Source: Paenibacillus albiflavus (GTDB lineage Bacteria; Bacillota; Bacilli; Paenibacillales; NBRC-103111). From it: a DNA stretch of 64,000 bases. The stretch covers positions 124,001 to 188,000 of the forward strand of contig NZ_SKFG01000012.1 of assembly GCF_004344915.1 (NCBI RefSeq), read 5' to 3'. Below are positions 33,551 through 42,824 of this stretch, in pieces (the first letter of the stretch is position 1; each line of letters starts with the position of its first letter). Below the pieces are notes generated by a model. The model searched no databases. It saw nothing but the letters and a program-made list of their open reading frames with translations, and was not told where the DNA came from. The position numbers were made by a program, and so were the translations under genes.

Positions 33551-34051
33551 TTATCCCCGTTCTATCGCATTCTGGATGTACCCAAAAATCGGGTCAAGCA
33601 TATAAGATGAGAAACCATCCGCTTGTGAAGGAATGATATCTCTAGAAACCAATACTGGCCCTTCCGTACTGACATCCTGGCAGATTTCTAGAGGTGCAGT
33701 AACATTCGCGTAATAAACATTTTTGATAATTGAGCTGTTATCAGAAGCTGTTATTCGATATTGCCCAACTAACCACATACTCGCAGCAATCCCGCCTGTT
33801 TCTTCAAACAGTTCTCTGATAGCTGCTTGCAATGGCGTTTCGCCCTGCTCAACCTTTCCTCCCGGCCATTCTATCCCTCTATCCCGGTGTCTCGTAAATA
33901 GCAAACCATCCTTATAATGGGCATATACAGCCACATGCTCAGCCTCATCCCCACATCTTGGAAAGAGGATAAGCTCTATCGGATTCCCATCTATTCCTAC
34001 AAAAGAATGCTTCACCTCTAAAGGAAATTTGTTTAAATTGTTCATTTTCAT
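33551..34051 (-). CDS. ytkD: Nudix hydrolase, YtkD-like
   Basis: 166 residues. The Nudix box runs GGKVEQGETPLQAAIRELFE then ETGG (about residues 65-88) with the REXXEE metal ligands intact. Flanking segments (RHRDRGIEWPGG, IIKNVYYANV, TEGPVLV) resemble Bacillus subtilis YtkD, a nucleoside triphosphatase that clears oxidised 8-oxo-dGTP. Its ATG overlaps the TGA of the upstream diguanylate cyclase gene, so the two are cotranslated, an odd pairing. Terminator follows at 33479-33525. Confidence 0.8.
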   Translation of the reverse strand: MKMNNLNKFPLEVKHSFVGIDGNPIELILFPRCGDEAEHVAVYAHYKDGLLFTRHRDRGIEWPGGKVEQGETPLQAAIRELFEETGGIAASMWLVGQYRITASDNSSIIKNVYYANVTAPLEICQDVSTEGPVLVSRDIIPSQADGFSSYMLDPIFGYIQNAIERG

Positions 34052-35541
34052 ACCATATCCTCATAAAAGTGAAATTGATTTTTACCATTTTCCTTCGAAG
34101 CATACAGGGCCTGATCAGCCTTCTTGCATAAAGTGTCCGGATCAACACCGTCCTCTGGAAATAGAGAAATACCGATGCTAACGGTTACATTTTCATCCTT
34201 TAAATCAATTTCACTTGTCGTTGACTCTACGATCGCATCGATGATCCTTGCTGCAATTTGTCCCGCTTCTCGTTTATCTGCTGAAGGCATCACAAGGACG
34301 AATTCATCTCCGCCCAATCGAATCGTAATATCATCTTTGCGAGCAGATTGCGTGATACACTCAGCTACAGATTTTAATAATTGATCCCCTCTGTCATGCC
34401 CTAAATTGTCATTGACTAATTTAAAGTTGTCTAGATCAATCATTAATAATGCAGTCGATTTATTCTCTTCCGCTATAGTTGCCTTTAATAACTCGTCAAA
34501 TGCAGCCCTATTCTTTAATCCCGTCAGACTATCATGAAAAGCCAAATGCATAGGCTTCGCTACCCATCCCGATATAATGAAAGACAATACAATCGTAATG
34601 ATCAGAATAATAAACAATTGAAAAATGAATGCCTGCTTGTTATTGCTAAGAACCGTTTCCAAGTCCTTATCATTATAGATAATTTCCAGAACCTTATTTC
34701 GTGTAGTGCCTGTGTCATATTTCGAAACATAAGCGACATAGCGGTAAATCGCAGGCTCGTTGTTCCATATTCCCCGGTATTCAGTCGTTTCTCCTGTTTG
34801 AAGCGTCTGTTCGAATGATTGTCTTCTTCCACCGGAAACCTTCTGATCATCATTAATACGTGCATTACCTAAAATATATCCCCCGATATTTAGTACATTA
34901 ATCTTATTAGTAGATGGCGAACTTTTCACTAATTCGTCAATCGTATTTAGAAAATTGAATCTGTTGAATATATCACCCTCTTGAAGTGAATAACCTAGTT
35001 GGATAATATACTTTTGGTCATGCGTCGGCATGTAGCTATATTTCTTGATCAATCCCGTATTTAGTTCATTATCCATGCCATCATCATAGAACTCGCCTGA
35101 TAACCTTCTTTCATTCATAACGCTAACGAGCTTCTGACAGCATGCATTAAAATCAAGTCCAATATCGGGCTTATAGCTGCTATAGGCAATCACATTATGC
35201 TCATCAATAAGATAAATATCCATTCCAAGAGATTCTTTAAGCGATGCAAAATCCCATGTATCAACAGAAGGATTTTTAATATATAGATTATCCAAATTTC
35301 GGGAATTTTCTCTCATTTTAAGGGTGATGTTATTCCCGAATACCTCGTAGGCCTTCTCTATCGTTTCTAAAGCATACTTCGCCATCAGTTCATTATTCTC
35401 CACCTGATTTCTTTTATTCTGAATGGCTTGATCTCTTAATCTCACATGATCAATCGTTGCAATGGTAAAAGAAATAACAACCGCAAATACGATCATGGTA
35501 AATGTCAATTTGACTCCAAAACGAAAATTCACCTCATGCAC
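34048..35541 (-). CDS. Membrane-bound diguanylate cyclase with extracytoplasmic sensor
   Basis: 497 residues. Transmembrane helices at about 8-29 and 302-325 enclose a large external domain that looks like a Cache-type sensor. The cytoplasmic GGDEF domain (about 335-497) has FHDSLTGLKNRAAFDELL and the active-site RLGGDEF near 408-413, so it should make c-di-GMP. I see no classic RxxD inhibitory site with certainty. No EAL domain. Overlaps the Nudix gene by 4 bases. Signal unknown. Confidence 0.92.
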   Translation of the reverse strand: MHEVNFRFGVKLTFTMIVFAVVISFTIATIDHVRLRDQAIQNKRNQVENNELMAKYALETIEKAYEVFGNNITLKMRENSRNLDNLYIKNPSVDTWDFASLKESLGMDIYLIDEHNVIAYSSYKPDIGLDFNACCQKLVSVMNERRLSGEFYDDGMDNELNTGLIKKYSYMPTHDQKYIIQLGYSLQEGDIFNRFNFLNTIDELVKSSPSTNKINVLNIGGYILGNARINDDQKVSGGRRQSFEQTLQTGETTEYRGIWNNEPAIYRYVAYVSKYDTGTTRNKVLEIIYNDKDLETVLSNNKQAFIFQLFIILIITIVLSFIISGWVAKPMHLAFHDSLTGLKNRAAFDELLKATIAEENKSTALLMIDLDNFKLVNDNLGHDRGDQLLKSVAECITQSARKDDITIRLGGDEFVLVMPSADKREAGQIAARIIDAIVESTTSEIDLKDENVTVSIGISLFPEDGVDPDTLCKKADQALYASKENGKNQFHFYEDMV

Positions 35542-35681
35542 CTCGTTGCTATCCCTTTATTGACATAAGGATAATTCCACAAACGGACATCAAATCCCTT
35601 TTTTCGACTAAAATATGATGCATAGAATGATGTCCTCCAGGCTACCTTAAGAAAGTTATTACTATAACAGGAGGGATTACA

Positions 35682-35897
35682 TTGGCTAAACCAGATAATC
35701 GCGCAGATAACGCGGAGCATCTACAACAACATATCAATCACACGGAAGAAAATTTACATGAGGCTGAAGATTATCTTGATGAACATGCAAGTGAGATTTC
35801 GGCAGTCGAGAAACAGACAATTGAGGCCAAAAATGAACGTCGCAAACAAAGCATTGAAGCTTTTGCGGATGAAATGAAAGACGAAGCTGATCAGTAG
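35682..35897 (+). CDS. tlp: Small acid-soluble spore protein Tlp
   Basis: 71 residues, very charged and helical, beginning MAKPDNRADNAEHLQ and containing YLDEHASEISAVEKQTIEAK then NERRKQSIEAF, a close match to the Tlp family of spore proteins. TTG start at 35682, 7 bases after GGAGGGA. Tlp is made in the forespore, normally under sigma-G; a promoter of that class should lie in 35542-35670 but I could not assign one with confidence. Terminator at 35915-35956. Confidence 0.92.
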   Translation: MAKPDNRADNAEHLQQHINHTEENLHEAEDYLDEHASEISAVEKQTIEAKNERRKQSIEAFADEMKDEADQ

Positions 35898-35914
35898 AAC
35901 CAGCTCACAAAGAG

Positions 35915-35956
35915 GAGCTGTCTCAAAGCCTTTGTTTACGACTTTGGAGACAGCTC
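35915..35956 (+). terminator. Terminator after tlp
   Basis: GAGCTGTCTC and GAGACAGCTC pair, extended inward by CAAAG/CTTTG, around a 12-base loop. No long T run follows. Confidence 0.65.
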
Positions 35957-36102
35957 GCTAACTAAATATAATAACACATTTATCCTCCATATACCTCACA
36001 TCGTATTCATTCATCATTACTATCCCCTTCTATGAGTTGTATTATTAATATCCATATATTAGTATAGAAACGAATGACTACTATTTTTTAAGAGGCGGCG
36101 TA

Positions 36103-37764
36103 TTGGATATTATGGCGTGGATTGATCTAAGCGTATTTCTCTTATTATTCATATTATTCGTATATGTATTTACTACTGTCACGGTAACGCCTTTGCATAA
36201 GGCTTATTTGGCATTTCATTTTGCGATGATGCTATGGCCCTTCTGTCAGTTTGCAATCAAAGCGACGGACAATAGCTCACTTCAGTTATTTTATGTAAAA
36301 CTAGCATTTGTTGGTTCAGTACCGCTAGCGATAGGTTGGATATTTTTTACCTTATTTCTTACGGGTCAATCGCCAAAGCGAAGAATAATATATGTATTAA
36401 TTACTGTTCCAGCAATGCTCTTACTGCCGATCATTATCTTCAATCCTCATCAATTGTTTGTTCTTCCTGTAGAAGGCGGATATGTGGAAAGATACTATGG
36501 TTCCCTATTTTGGTTAACGATGGTGATCGTCTTAAGTTATTTTATCGTCTCGCTAATCATCATGCTTCGAGCTTTAATCGGCAATAATTCGACACGGATC
36601 AAAAATCAAGTGAAGCAAGTTCTTAGCGGAGTGTTTGTCATGACTGCCTTTATCCTGTTGGATCTGCTGCTTAATGTCGGGTTCCCACAGAAGCAAGCGG
36701 TCATTCAGGGCTTAACTTCGTTCGGAATTTTGTTTTCCGCGATTTTTTTTGTCATTGCTATTCATCGCAATAAAGTATTTGATATTGTGACCATTGCACA
36801 TCAAGACATTATTGATACGATCTGTCATGGAATTCTAGTAATCGATGAAAATGAGAACATTATTGAAATCAATCAATCATTATCTCCCTATTTGAGTTTG
36901 CAGGTAGGAGACCGATTTGATATTAAAGCTATCCTTCCCCAAGAGGTTCTAGACGATAAGGACCAAGCTTTTGTTCGATCTTATCAAGAGCGCCCGCTTG
37001 AGCGGGCTGAAATTGAAGCCGTCTATCAAGAAGCCGTAAATATCCACGTCCATATTCAAGTCTCGCCTATTTGGGTTGGTGGTACAATGGTTGGACGAAT
37101 TATTACGTTCCAAGATAGGAGCGAGCTTCGCAATCTGCTTATAGAGACCAAGCTTCAGAACGAGATCTTACAGCATCGGAATGAAGCCTTAATCGCGATT
37201 CAGCACGAGCTATCGAGAACCAATTTGAAGCTGGAACAAATGGCGATAACAGACAGCCTGACGGGCTGCTATAATCGTCATTACCTGATGCAGCGATTGG
37301 AACGAGATTTCAATCAGAATTTGCAGGATCAAGTACCGTTCTCCGTCCTGCTGCTCGATGTCGATCATTTTAAGTCAATCAATGATAATTACGGTCATTT
37401 GGTTGGAGATGACGTCCTATGCAGAACCGTCGATATCATCCAACATCATCTAAGACAAGAAGATATTCTGTCTCGATACGGTGGTGAGGAGTTTATCATC
37501 TATTTGCCAGATACAGAGCAATCAGAAGCGGAGATCTTAGCTGATCGAATCAAATACGCTGTCGAAATGAACATCATAAACCTATCGCAAAGCGCTTCTT
37601 TATCCATTACGATTAGTATCGGTTTGCTGTCCAATCATACCTTTGCTTTTGAGCCTTCGACAGATTCTGAAACTGCATTGAATGAGATGTTTCAAGCAGT
37701 AGACCAAGCCTTGTATCAAGCCAAAAGAGAAGGCCGTAACCGTATTGTCAGTGCGGCCAGATAA
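36103..37764 (+). CDS. Diguanylate cyclase with 7TM-type membrane sensor and PAS-like domain
   Basis: 553 residues. Seven or eight membrane helices fill residues about 5-225 in the manner of the N-terminal histidine-kinase 7TM domain. A PAS-like domain follows (about 235-345, GILVIDENENIIEINQSL), then a short coiled coil and a GGDEF domain (about 385-553) with ITDSLTGCYNRHYL and active-site YGGEEF at 459-464. Predicted active c-di-GMP synthase. TTG at 36103 has GAGG 7 bases upstream; ATG at 36112 is an alternative. Second such enzyme within 2.1 kb. Confidence 0.9.
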   Translation: MDIMAWIDLSVFLLLFILFVYVFTTVTVTPLHKAYLAFHFAMMLWPFCQFAIKATDNSSLQLFYVKLAFVGSVPLAIGWIFFTLFLTGQSPKRRIIYVLITVPAMLLLPIIIFNPHQLFVLPVEGGYVERYYGSLFWLTMVIVLSYFIVSLIIMLRALIGNNSTRIKNQVKQVLSGVFVMTAFILLDLLLNVGFPQKQAVIQGLTSFGILFSAIFFVIAIHRNKVFDIVTIAHQDIIDTICHGILVIDENENIIEINQSLSPYLSLQVGDRFDIKAILPQEVLDDKDQAFVRSYQERPLERAEIEAVYQEAVNIHVHIQVSPIWVGGTMVGRIITFQDRSELRNLLIETKLQNEILQHRNEALIAIQHELSRTNLKLEQMAITDSLTGCYNRHYLMQRLERDFNQNLQDQVPFSVLLLDVDHFKSINDNYGHLVGDDVLCRTVDIIQHHLRQEDILSRYGGEEFIIYLPDTEQSEAEILADRIKYAVEMNIINLSQSASLSITISIGLLSNHTFAFEPSTDSETALNEMFQAVDQALYQAKREGRNRIVSAAR

Positions 37765-37769
37765 GATAA

Positions 37770-37798
37770 AAAACCAGATACCCGCAGGCTCTGGTTTT
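37770..37798. terminator. Bidirectional terminator
   Basis: AAAACCAGA and TCTGGTTTT, a perfect 9-bp stem with A run before and T run after, between the convergent cyclase and esterase genes. Confidence 0.8.
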
Positions 37799-37819
37799 AA
37801 ATACATGTGTTTTAATCGT

Positions 37820-38485
37820 TTAACATAATCCAATCTGAATCGTATTTATTTGTTCCACGAGAGTCGAGAAATACAAGTCATGGCCAATTGCTGTCGGATG
37901 CACGCCATCATCAGCTCCAGCATTATCAAGATTGCGCAGAACACCATTCGCACCAGTCAATGTCCCTCCGAGGGCAAGATGATTCGCGAATGCTGACGCT
38001 ACATCTGCCAGTCGTACGCCCATTTCGGTTGCAACATCTCGAATAATCTGGCTATACTGATCAATCCATGCCTGGGCTCCCAATGGCGATTGATACCATT
38101 CCTGTGGATGCCGATTATAGTAATACTCATCCTCATTTCCTTCGATAATTGGTGAAATCGTGCAAAGAATCGGTGTGCATTTTATATCCAGAAGGTTCTT
38201 AATCATCAAAGTTAAATTCTCTTTAAATGTTGCAGGATCTACAGCCTGCTTGTCTAGTTCAGTAGCTACATGATCGTTCATACCAAACTCAATAATACAG
38301 ATATTCGGCTCTTTATTGATAACATCCGTCTGCATGCGAGAAAGCCCTTGCGAAGTTGTGTTACCTGGAACTCCCGCATTGTAAATATCAAATCCATATT
38401 TAAGACCTAGCTTATATAAGAACGTATCCTCTACAGACAAAAAAACGCCAGCCGTAATGCTGTCTCCAAATCCTACAATCAACAT
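37820..38485 (-). CDS. SGNH/GDSL-family hydrolase
   Basis: 221 residues. Block I GFGDSITAG holds the catalytic Ser near residue 9, FGMNDH supplies the Asn of block III, and a DDGVHPTAIGH segment near the C-terminus gives the Asp-His pair, so the catalytic residues are complete. Substrate likely an ester or acetylated sugar. ATG at 38485 lies 6 bases after GGAGGTG; the longer frame to 38581 is rejected. No signal peptide. Single gene. Confidence 0.88.
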   Translation of the reverse strand: MLIVGFGDSITAGVFLSVEDTFLYKLGLKYGFDIYNAGVPGNTTSQGLSRMQTDVINKEPNICIIEFGMNDHVATELDKQAVDPATFKENLTLMIKNLLDIKCTPILCTISPIIEGNEDEYYYNRHPQEWYQSPLGAQAWIDQYSQIIRDVATEMGVRLADVASAFANHLALGGTLTGANGVLRNLDNAGADDGVHPTAIGHDLYFSTLVEQINTIQIGLC

Positions 38486-38615
38486 AAGATCCACCTCCAT
38501 AAGGTTGAATTTACCTAATTCTATTATGCCATAATTGAATGTCCCAATATAGTTATTAAAATGGCCCAAGGTTATAAGCACCTTGAGCCATACTATTGAG
38601 AAATTCAGACCAACA

Positions 38616-39047
38616 TCACACTCGAAAGTGATCTGCTCTCCAGTTTTTGATCGATCTTTTGATCTTATCGGGTTCCATCCCGGTTTCAGCTGCTTTCACA
38701 CATAATGCTGGATAAGCTTCATCATCTGCAAAGCGCAGCGCGATGATTTGCTTTAAACTCAACCTTGAATCTAAAGGCTTGCCCGTTAGGTTCATATGAC
38801 GATAGGTTTCCTCTTGACGAATAATTCGATCTTGAAGCTTTGCTGCAAATAACCGTATAAGCACCGTGAGTATCATGATACACAGTGAAATGCCTGTAAG
38901 TAGAATTGAAGCAAAACTAAAACCTTCTATAATCATATGGACAACAGATGCGATTAGAATGACAGGGGCAATCAATGCCAAAACATAATGATACAACGGT
39001 GTAAATTGCCTGTGATTATCATAATTTTGCGGTTTCAAATTACTCAT
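38616..39047 (-). CDS. DUF6526-like small membrane protein
   Basis: 143 residues. MSNLKPQNYDNHRQFTPLYH start, two membrane helices (about 22-45 and 50-72), then a charged helical tail with LSLKQIIALRFADDEAYPAL. This matches my memory of the DUF6526 family, whose role is unknown. ATG at 39047 has GAGGAG 8 bases upstream; the extended frame to 39083 has none. Monocistronic. Confidence 0.7.
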   Translation of the reverse strand: MSNLKPQNYDNHRQFTPLYHYVLALIAPVILIASVVHMIIEGFSFASILLTGISLCIMILTVLIRLFAAKLQDRIIRQEETYRHMNLTGKPLDSRLSLKQIIALRFADDEAYPALCVKAAETGMEPDKIKRSIKNWRADHFRV

Positions 39048-39177
39048 TGCTACCACTCCTCTTTTAATTAGGTGCAAAAGCATGTCTATACTCTTTAATT
39101 ATTAATATTAAACAATTCATAAATAAAAACCTTTATTTGTTAGTAAGAACCAATTTATTTATTCCTCCGCTCACCAC

Positions 39178-39219
39178 AAAAAAAAAGTAGTTCAAGTGAT
39201 GCTTCACTCAAACTACTTT
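39178..39219 (-). terminator. Strong rho-independent terminator of the 39-51 kb locus
   Basis: An almost perfect stem (AAGTAGTT..AGTGA with TCACT..AACTACTT), followed on the minus strand by about nine T. It lies 36 bp after the DHDPS-family gene and ends the minus-strand locus. Confidence 0.85.
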
Positions 39220-39255
39220 ACCTATTAAAGTAATGATTAAGTCTAATTCCTGATG

Positions 39256-40326
39256 TCAGTTACGAAGCCAATCCGCCAAATGCTCAGCTACAAATTTATC
39301 ATCGTTCAGATGAGGATAATCACGATAAATACGATCGATTTCTTCATATTGACCTGGAGATAAAATCTCGTGTGGATTCAAGCACCAAGTGCCTTGCAGC
39401 AAGCCTTGGCGTCGCAGTACTTCATGAATGCCTGGAATACAGCCAGCAAATTGATGTGCTGTATCGAAGAAGGCAGCATTCGCATCCGTCACTTCAACAT
39501 TTCTCGTCAGCCACTCTTTGGAGATTTCGGCATTGCCTCGAATCGCTTTAATTTCATCCAGCAGTTCAACCGCTTTATGGGTCCATACTGCCCAGTGACC
39601 GAGCAGACCGCCAACAATTGCCTTCTCCATCTGCTTACCGTTAACATTAAATCGATAAACGGTTAACAAATCATCGATGATATTATCATCATTGCCTGTA
39701 TATAGAGCAATTTCATTACATCTGCTGGAATAGCATACGGCACGCACGACATCGATTGTTTGGTAACGATTGAATGGCGCCATCTTGATTGCTACGACAT
39801 TCTCGATATCAGCAAACTTCCGCCAGAAATCGAAACTAAAAATTCTTCCGCCTACAGACGGTTGCAAATAGAAGCCAATCACGGGCATAATAGCAGCAAC
39901 CTTGCGTGTGCGCTCCAAAATGTCCTCTTCACTATAGCCTGCAAGCCCACCCATGCTTAGCAAGCCTGCATCATAACCAAGTGATTGAGCAAGCGTCGCT
40001 TCTTGGATCGCCTGTTCAGTTGGACCGCATATCCCCGCCACTTTAATGAATGGTCTTTGCACATCAGCCTTCGCGATTTCCTCGGCTGCCATTCTCAGCA
40101 AGGGCTCATACAGATTATACTTTGCTTCGCGAATCTCGAATTGAGTCGAATGAACACCAATTGCTATTCCTCCAGCTCCAGAAGCAATGTAATAACGCGT
40201 CAGAGCACGCTGGTGCCGTTCATCAAGCTTACGATTCTCATCTAGTGCTAGCGGATGCGCAGGGATAACAAGCCCCTCATGTAACGCTTGAAGCATCTCT
40301 GCGGAAAGTGTCGTCTGAGTTGTCAT
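39256..40326 (-). CDS. Dihydrodipicolinate synthase (DHDPS) family protein
   Basis: 356 residues, a little longer than typical DapA. It keeps the TIM-barrel pattern of the Schiff-base aldolase family: GGIAIGVHSTQF in the GTTGE-like position, YLQPSVGG and VVAIKMAPFN, where the Lys corresponds to the Schiff-base lysine. Such relatives outside lysine synthesis split or form keto acids from sugars. It overlaps the epimerase gene by one base (TAATG), and the pair probably acts in sequence on a sugar acid; substrate unknown. The strong terminator follows. Confidence 0.85.
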   Translation of the reverse strand: MTTQTTLSAEMLQALHEGLVIPAHPLALDENRKLDERHQRALTRYYIASGAGGIAIGVHSTQFEIREAKYNLYEPLLRMAAEEIAKADVQRPFIKVAGICGPTEQAIQEATLAQSLGYDAGLLSMGGLAGYSEEDILERTRKVAAIMPVIGFYLQPSVGGRIFSFDFWRKFADIENVVAIKMAPFNRYQTIDVVRAVCYSSRCNEIALYTGNDDNIIDDLLTVYRFNVNGKQMEKAIVGGLLGHWAVWTHKAVELLDEIKAIRGNAEISKEWLTRNVEVTDANAAFFDTAHQFAGCIPGIHEVLRRQGLLQGTWCLNPHEILSPGQYEEIDRIYRDYPHLNDDKFVAEHLADWLRN

Positions 40327-41342
40327 TAGAATTTCCCCTTCCGTTCTTGGAAATGTGTTGGTTTATTCCATGTCGCTCCGCCTTCTTGCACCCATTCTGC
40401 AATCCAATCGATCATTTGGAGAAGAGATACACTTGGATAACCGAAGCGCTGATGTGATTTGGATGCATTATTAAGAAGGGCGATTTCCGATTCGGTTCCT
40501 TCAATAATCGCTTCTTTACCGATTCGTTTCGCGAATTGCTCAGCAGCCCATCTGATCGAAACCGTCTCTGGCCCTGTAATATTCATAATACTCGGCGGGC
40601 TTGTGCATTCGGTCAAGCAGCGCAGCGCCATCGAATTGGCATCACCTTGCCAGATAACGTTAGCATGACCCATCGCCACGTTAATCGCACGTGATTCATT
40701 AACCGCTTTCGCAATCTCAAGCAGAACGCCATAGCGCATATCAATCGCATAGTTCAAACGATAGAACAGCATCGGTGTTCCGTTCTTATGCGAATGGTAC
40801 TCAAAAATCCGCTCACGTCCGAGACAGGATTGTGCGTACTCACCAATCGGTTCAGGCATAACAGATTCGTTCGCGCCACCGCTGCCATATGGCATGAATG
40901 GATAAATGTTGCCTGAGGAGAAAACGACGATTCGAGAATCCTTGTACTTCTCAGCTACTCTACCAGGCAAATAGGTATTCATCGCCCATGTAAAATGTTC
41001 TCTTCCCGTCGTTCCAAACTTATTCCCCGCCATGTACAGGATATTCGCTGCATCAGGCAGTGCATGAAGCTCCTCGTCACTCAGCAGGTTGGAAGAGATC
41101 GTCTCCACTCCCGCTTCCTCAAGCTCGCTTCTCACTGTGTCGTCAGAGAATCGGGATACACCAATAACGCGTTTATTGAGTCCTCCCTCACGAATTGCAT
41201 TTACTGCAAGTCTTGCTAGGCTTGGCCCCATCTTTCCTCCTACCCCTAAAATGATAATGTCTCCATCAACACGGGATAAATCTTGGATCAGCGCCTCTGA
41301 TGGTTCAGCAAGCTTCGCTTCTAACTCTTGAATCGTTCTCAT
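40326..41342 (-). CDS. NAD-dependent epimerase/dehydratase family protein
   Basis: 338 residues, extended SDR fold. The nucleotide-binding turn is ILGVGGKMGPSLARLA near residue 31, degenerate compared with GxxGxxG but consistent, and the rest resembles UDP-sugar epimerase-like proteins (VVFSSGNIYPF, INVAMGHANVIWQGD). A YxxxK pair is not clearly preserved; an SCLGRERIFEYHSH segment is in its place. Coupled to the DHDPS-family gene. Function in sugar or sugar-acid conversion is inferred. Confidence 0.8.
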   Translation of the reverse strand: MRTIQELEAKLAEPSEALIQDLSRVDGDIIILGVGGKMGPSLARLAVNAIREGGLNKRVIGVSRFSDDTVRSELEEAGVETISSNLLSDEELHALPDAANILYMAGNKFGTTGREHFTWAMNTYLPGRVAEKYKDSRIVVFSSGNIYPFMPYGSGGANESVMPEPIGEYAQSCLGRERIFEYHSHKNGTPMLFYRLNYAIDMRYGVLLEIAKAVNESRAINVAMGHANVIWQGDANSMALRCLTECTSPPSIMNITGPETVSIRWAAEQFAKRIGKEAIIEGTESEIALLNNASKSHQRFGYPSVSLLQMIDWIAEWVQEGGATWNKPTHFQERKGKF

Positions 41343-41440
41343 TGTCCTTGTCCCCTTTCTAGGAATCCATCTACTTCCATCATATCGATAAGAGACATAT
41401 AAAGACAGGACTTTTAATAGACTTTAAATAAACAGATTCA

Positions 41441-41463
41441 GGCACTGCCTAATAGCCTGTGCC
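41441..41463 (-). terminator. Probable terminator after the GGDEF-like regulator
   Basis: GGCAC and GTGCC with a further short inner pairing; the minus strand then turns T-rich. It would separate the regulator from the epimerase-DHDPS pair. Confidence 0.45.
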
Positions 41464-41468
41464 AATTG

Positions 41469-42785
41469 TTATTCCAGCTCTTGCTGCAAGAAAGCAAATC
41501 GATAAATTTGTCTTGGTCTTCCTTTGGGAACCTTCTCCATGCCCGAAATGTCAACAAGCCCATTATCGATCCACAGCAAAAGTAAACGATGTGCGCTTCT
41601 AACCGTTATGTCAAGCAGATTCGCAAGCTCATGCACTTTGTATTCATATTTGCCGTACCGAGACATATGTGCGAGCAGTTTGCTCAAGTATCCACTTGTC
41701 ATTCCAGCATCCTCTGCTTTCTTAATAAGCTCCAAATGCATCGGCTTTAGAATCGTTTGTACAGGAGCAGACATCTCAAGCGGTCCGATTAACGTATGAT
41801 CTTCCCGAACAATAAAGCAAGTATTGCCTCCTGCCTCCTTCGATTTGCGAAGTGCTGCTCTCGCATTCGTTCCAGCGTCATTCGCCGATGTTCCAAATCC
41901 AACTCCGAAGCTTAATGAAATGCCGAAGGATTGAGCCGCATCTTTGGCTAATGCAATCGTTTTGTAACCACCTGTTTCTCGTTCGAATATGCCACGCGTC
42001 GTAAAGAACAAATATTCATCGCCACCAAGTGTTGTCAAATAACCATCCAGAGATTCCACATAGCCAAGGACCATTCGGTGAATATCCAGCTTCAGCTTCT
42101 GCACTTCATGCTCATTAATGCGTTTCACAGCTATTTTTCCAAAATCATCCACATTAATCATGCCGACTACAATCTGCGCCTCTTTGTTTTTGCGTGATTC
42201 TGTCGATAAGAGTGCTCTCTCCAGCGCAACGATGATATCCTGTTCCGAGGGAACAAGCCACTCGCTTGCGATCCCCAGCCCTTGCAGCTGCTGTGCCACA
42301 GATTCTACACCGGTAATTGCAATCGAGCATTCGCCTGAATCTGCCTGACCACGATGGAACGCAAGGAGCTTCTCAGAAGAAGCATGGGCTGGACCGTTGT
42401 AAATCACCAGCTTCGTATTCTCTATCCCGAGATCCTGGAGAGCACGCATCACCATCGATTTAGTCAACGTATCTACCGATAGACCTCCCGCAAGCTTCCC
42501 CTGCTTAAGCGCACTAAACAGCGTCTTATACAACCCTGCCCCCGTCAATGGCACGTAATGAACTGGAATTGCCGCATGAATATGCTCCTTAACCTTGCGG
42601 TGAGATTGCGCGCCAAAGAGAAGAAGCACCTCCACCTCGCTCATCAACTGCTCTACTGCCAGCGGCGTTTCTTCATCAGCTTGGACAATGCGAACAATGG
42701 GTTCGAATGTTGGGAAATTACGGATGACTTTTTGCAGCTTCTCAACGACGTGACTTGTCCCGACAATACCAATTTTGATCTGCAT
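41469..42785 (-). CDS. Regulator with GGDEF-like domain and C-terminal winged helix
   Basis: 438 residues in three parts. Residues 1 to about 190 resemble a PrpR/response-type sensor module (KIGIVGTSHVVEKLQKVI, LLLFGAQSHRKV, HYVPLTGAGLY). Residues about 205-330 form a GGDEF or GTP-cyclohydrolase-III-like domain with a GGDEY at 253-257 (TTLGGDEYLFFTTRG). Residues about 365-435 form a winged helix (YEYKVHELANLLDITVRSAH). A nucleotide-cyclase-like domain inside a DNA-binding protein is unusual; it may sense a nucleotide. AAGGGG precedes the ATG. Likely regulates the epimerase-DHDPS genes next door. Confidence 0.7.
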   Translation of the reverse strand: MQIKIGIVGTSHVVEKLQKVIRNFPTFEPIVRIVQADEETPLAVEQLMSEVEVLLLFGAQSHRKVKEHIHAAIPVHYVPLTGAGLYKTLFSALKQGKLAGGLSVDTLTKSMVMRALQDLGIENTKLVIYNGPAHASSEKLLAFHRGQADSGECSIAITGVESVAQQLQGLGIASEWLVPSEQDIIVALERALLSTESRKNKEAQIVVGMINVDDFGKIAVKRINEHEVQKLKLDIHRMVLGYVESLDGYLTTLGGDEYLFFTTRGIFERETGGYKTIALAKDAAQSFGISLSFGVGFGTSANDAGTNARAALRKSKEAGGNTCFIVREDHTLIGPLEMSAPVQTILKPMHLELIKKAEDAGMTSGYLSKLLAHMSRYGKYEYKVHELANLLDITVRSAHRLLLLWIDNGLVDISGMEKVPKGRPRQIYRFAFLQQELE

Positions 42786-42824
42786 CTATTCCCCTTCTCT
42801 CGTTATCATTGGCTCTATTATACA

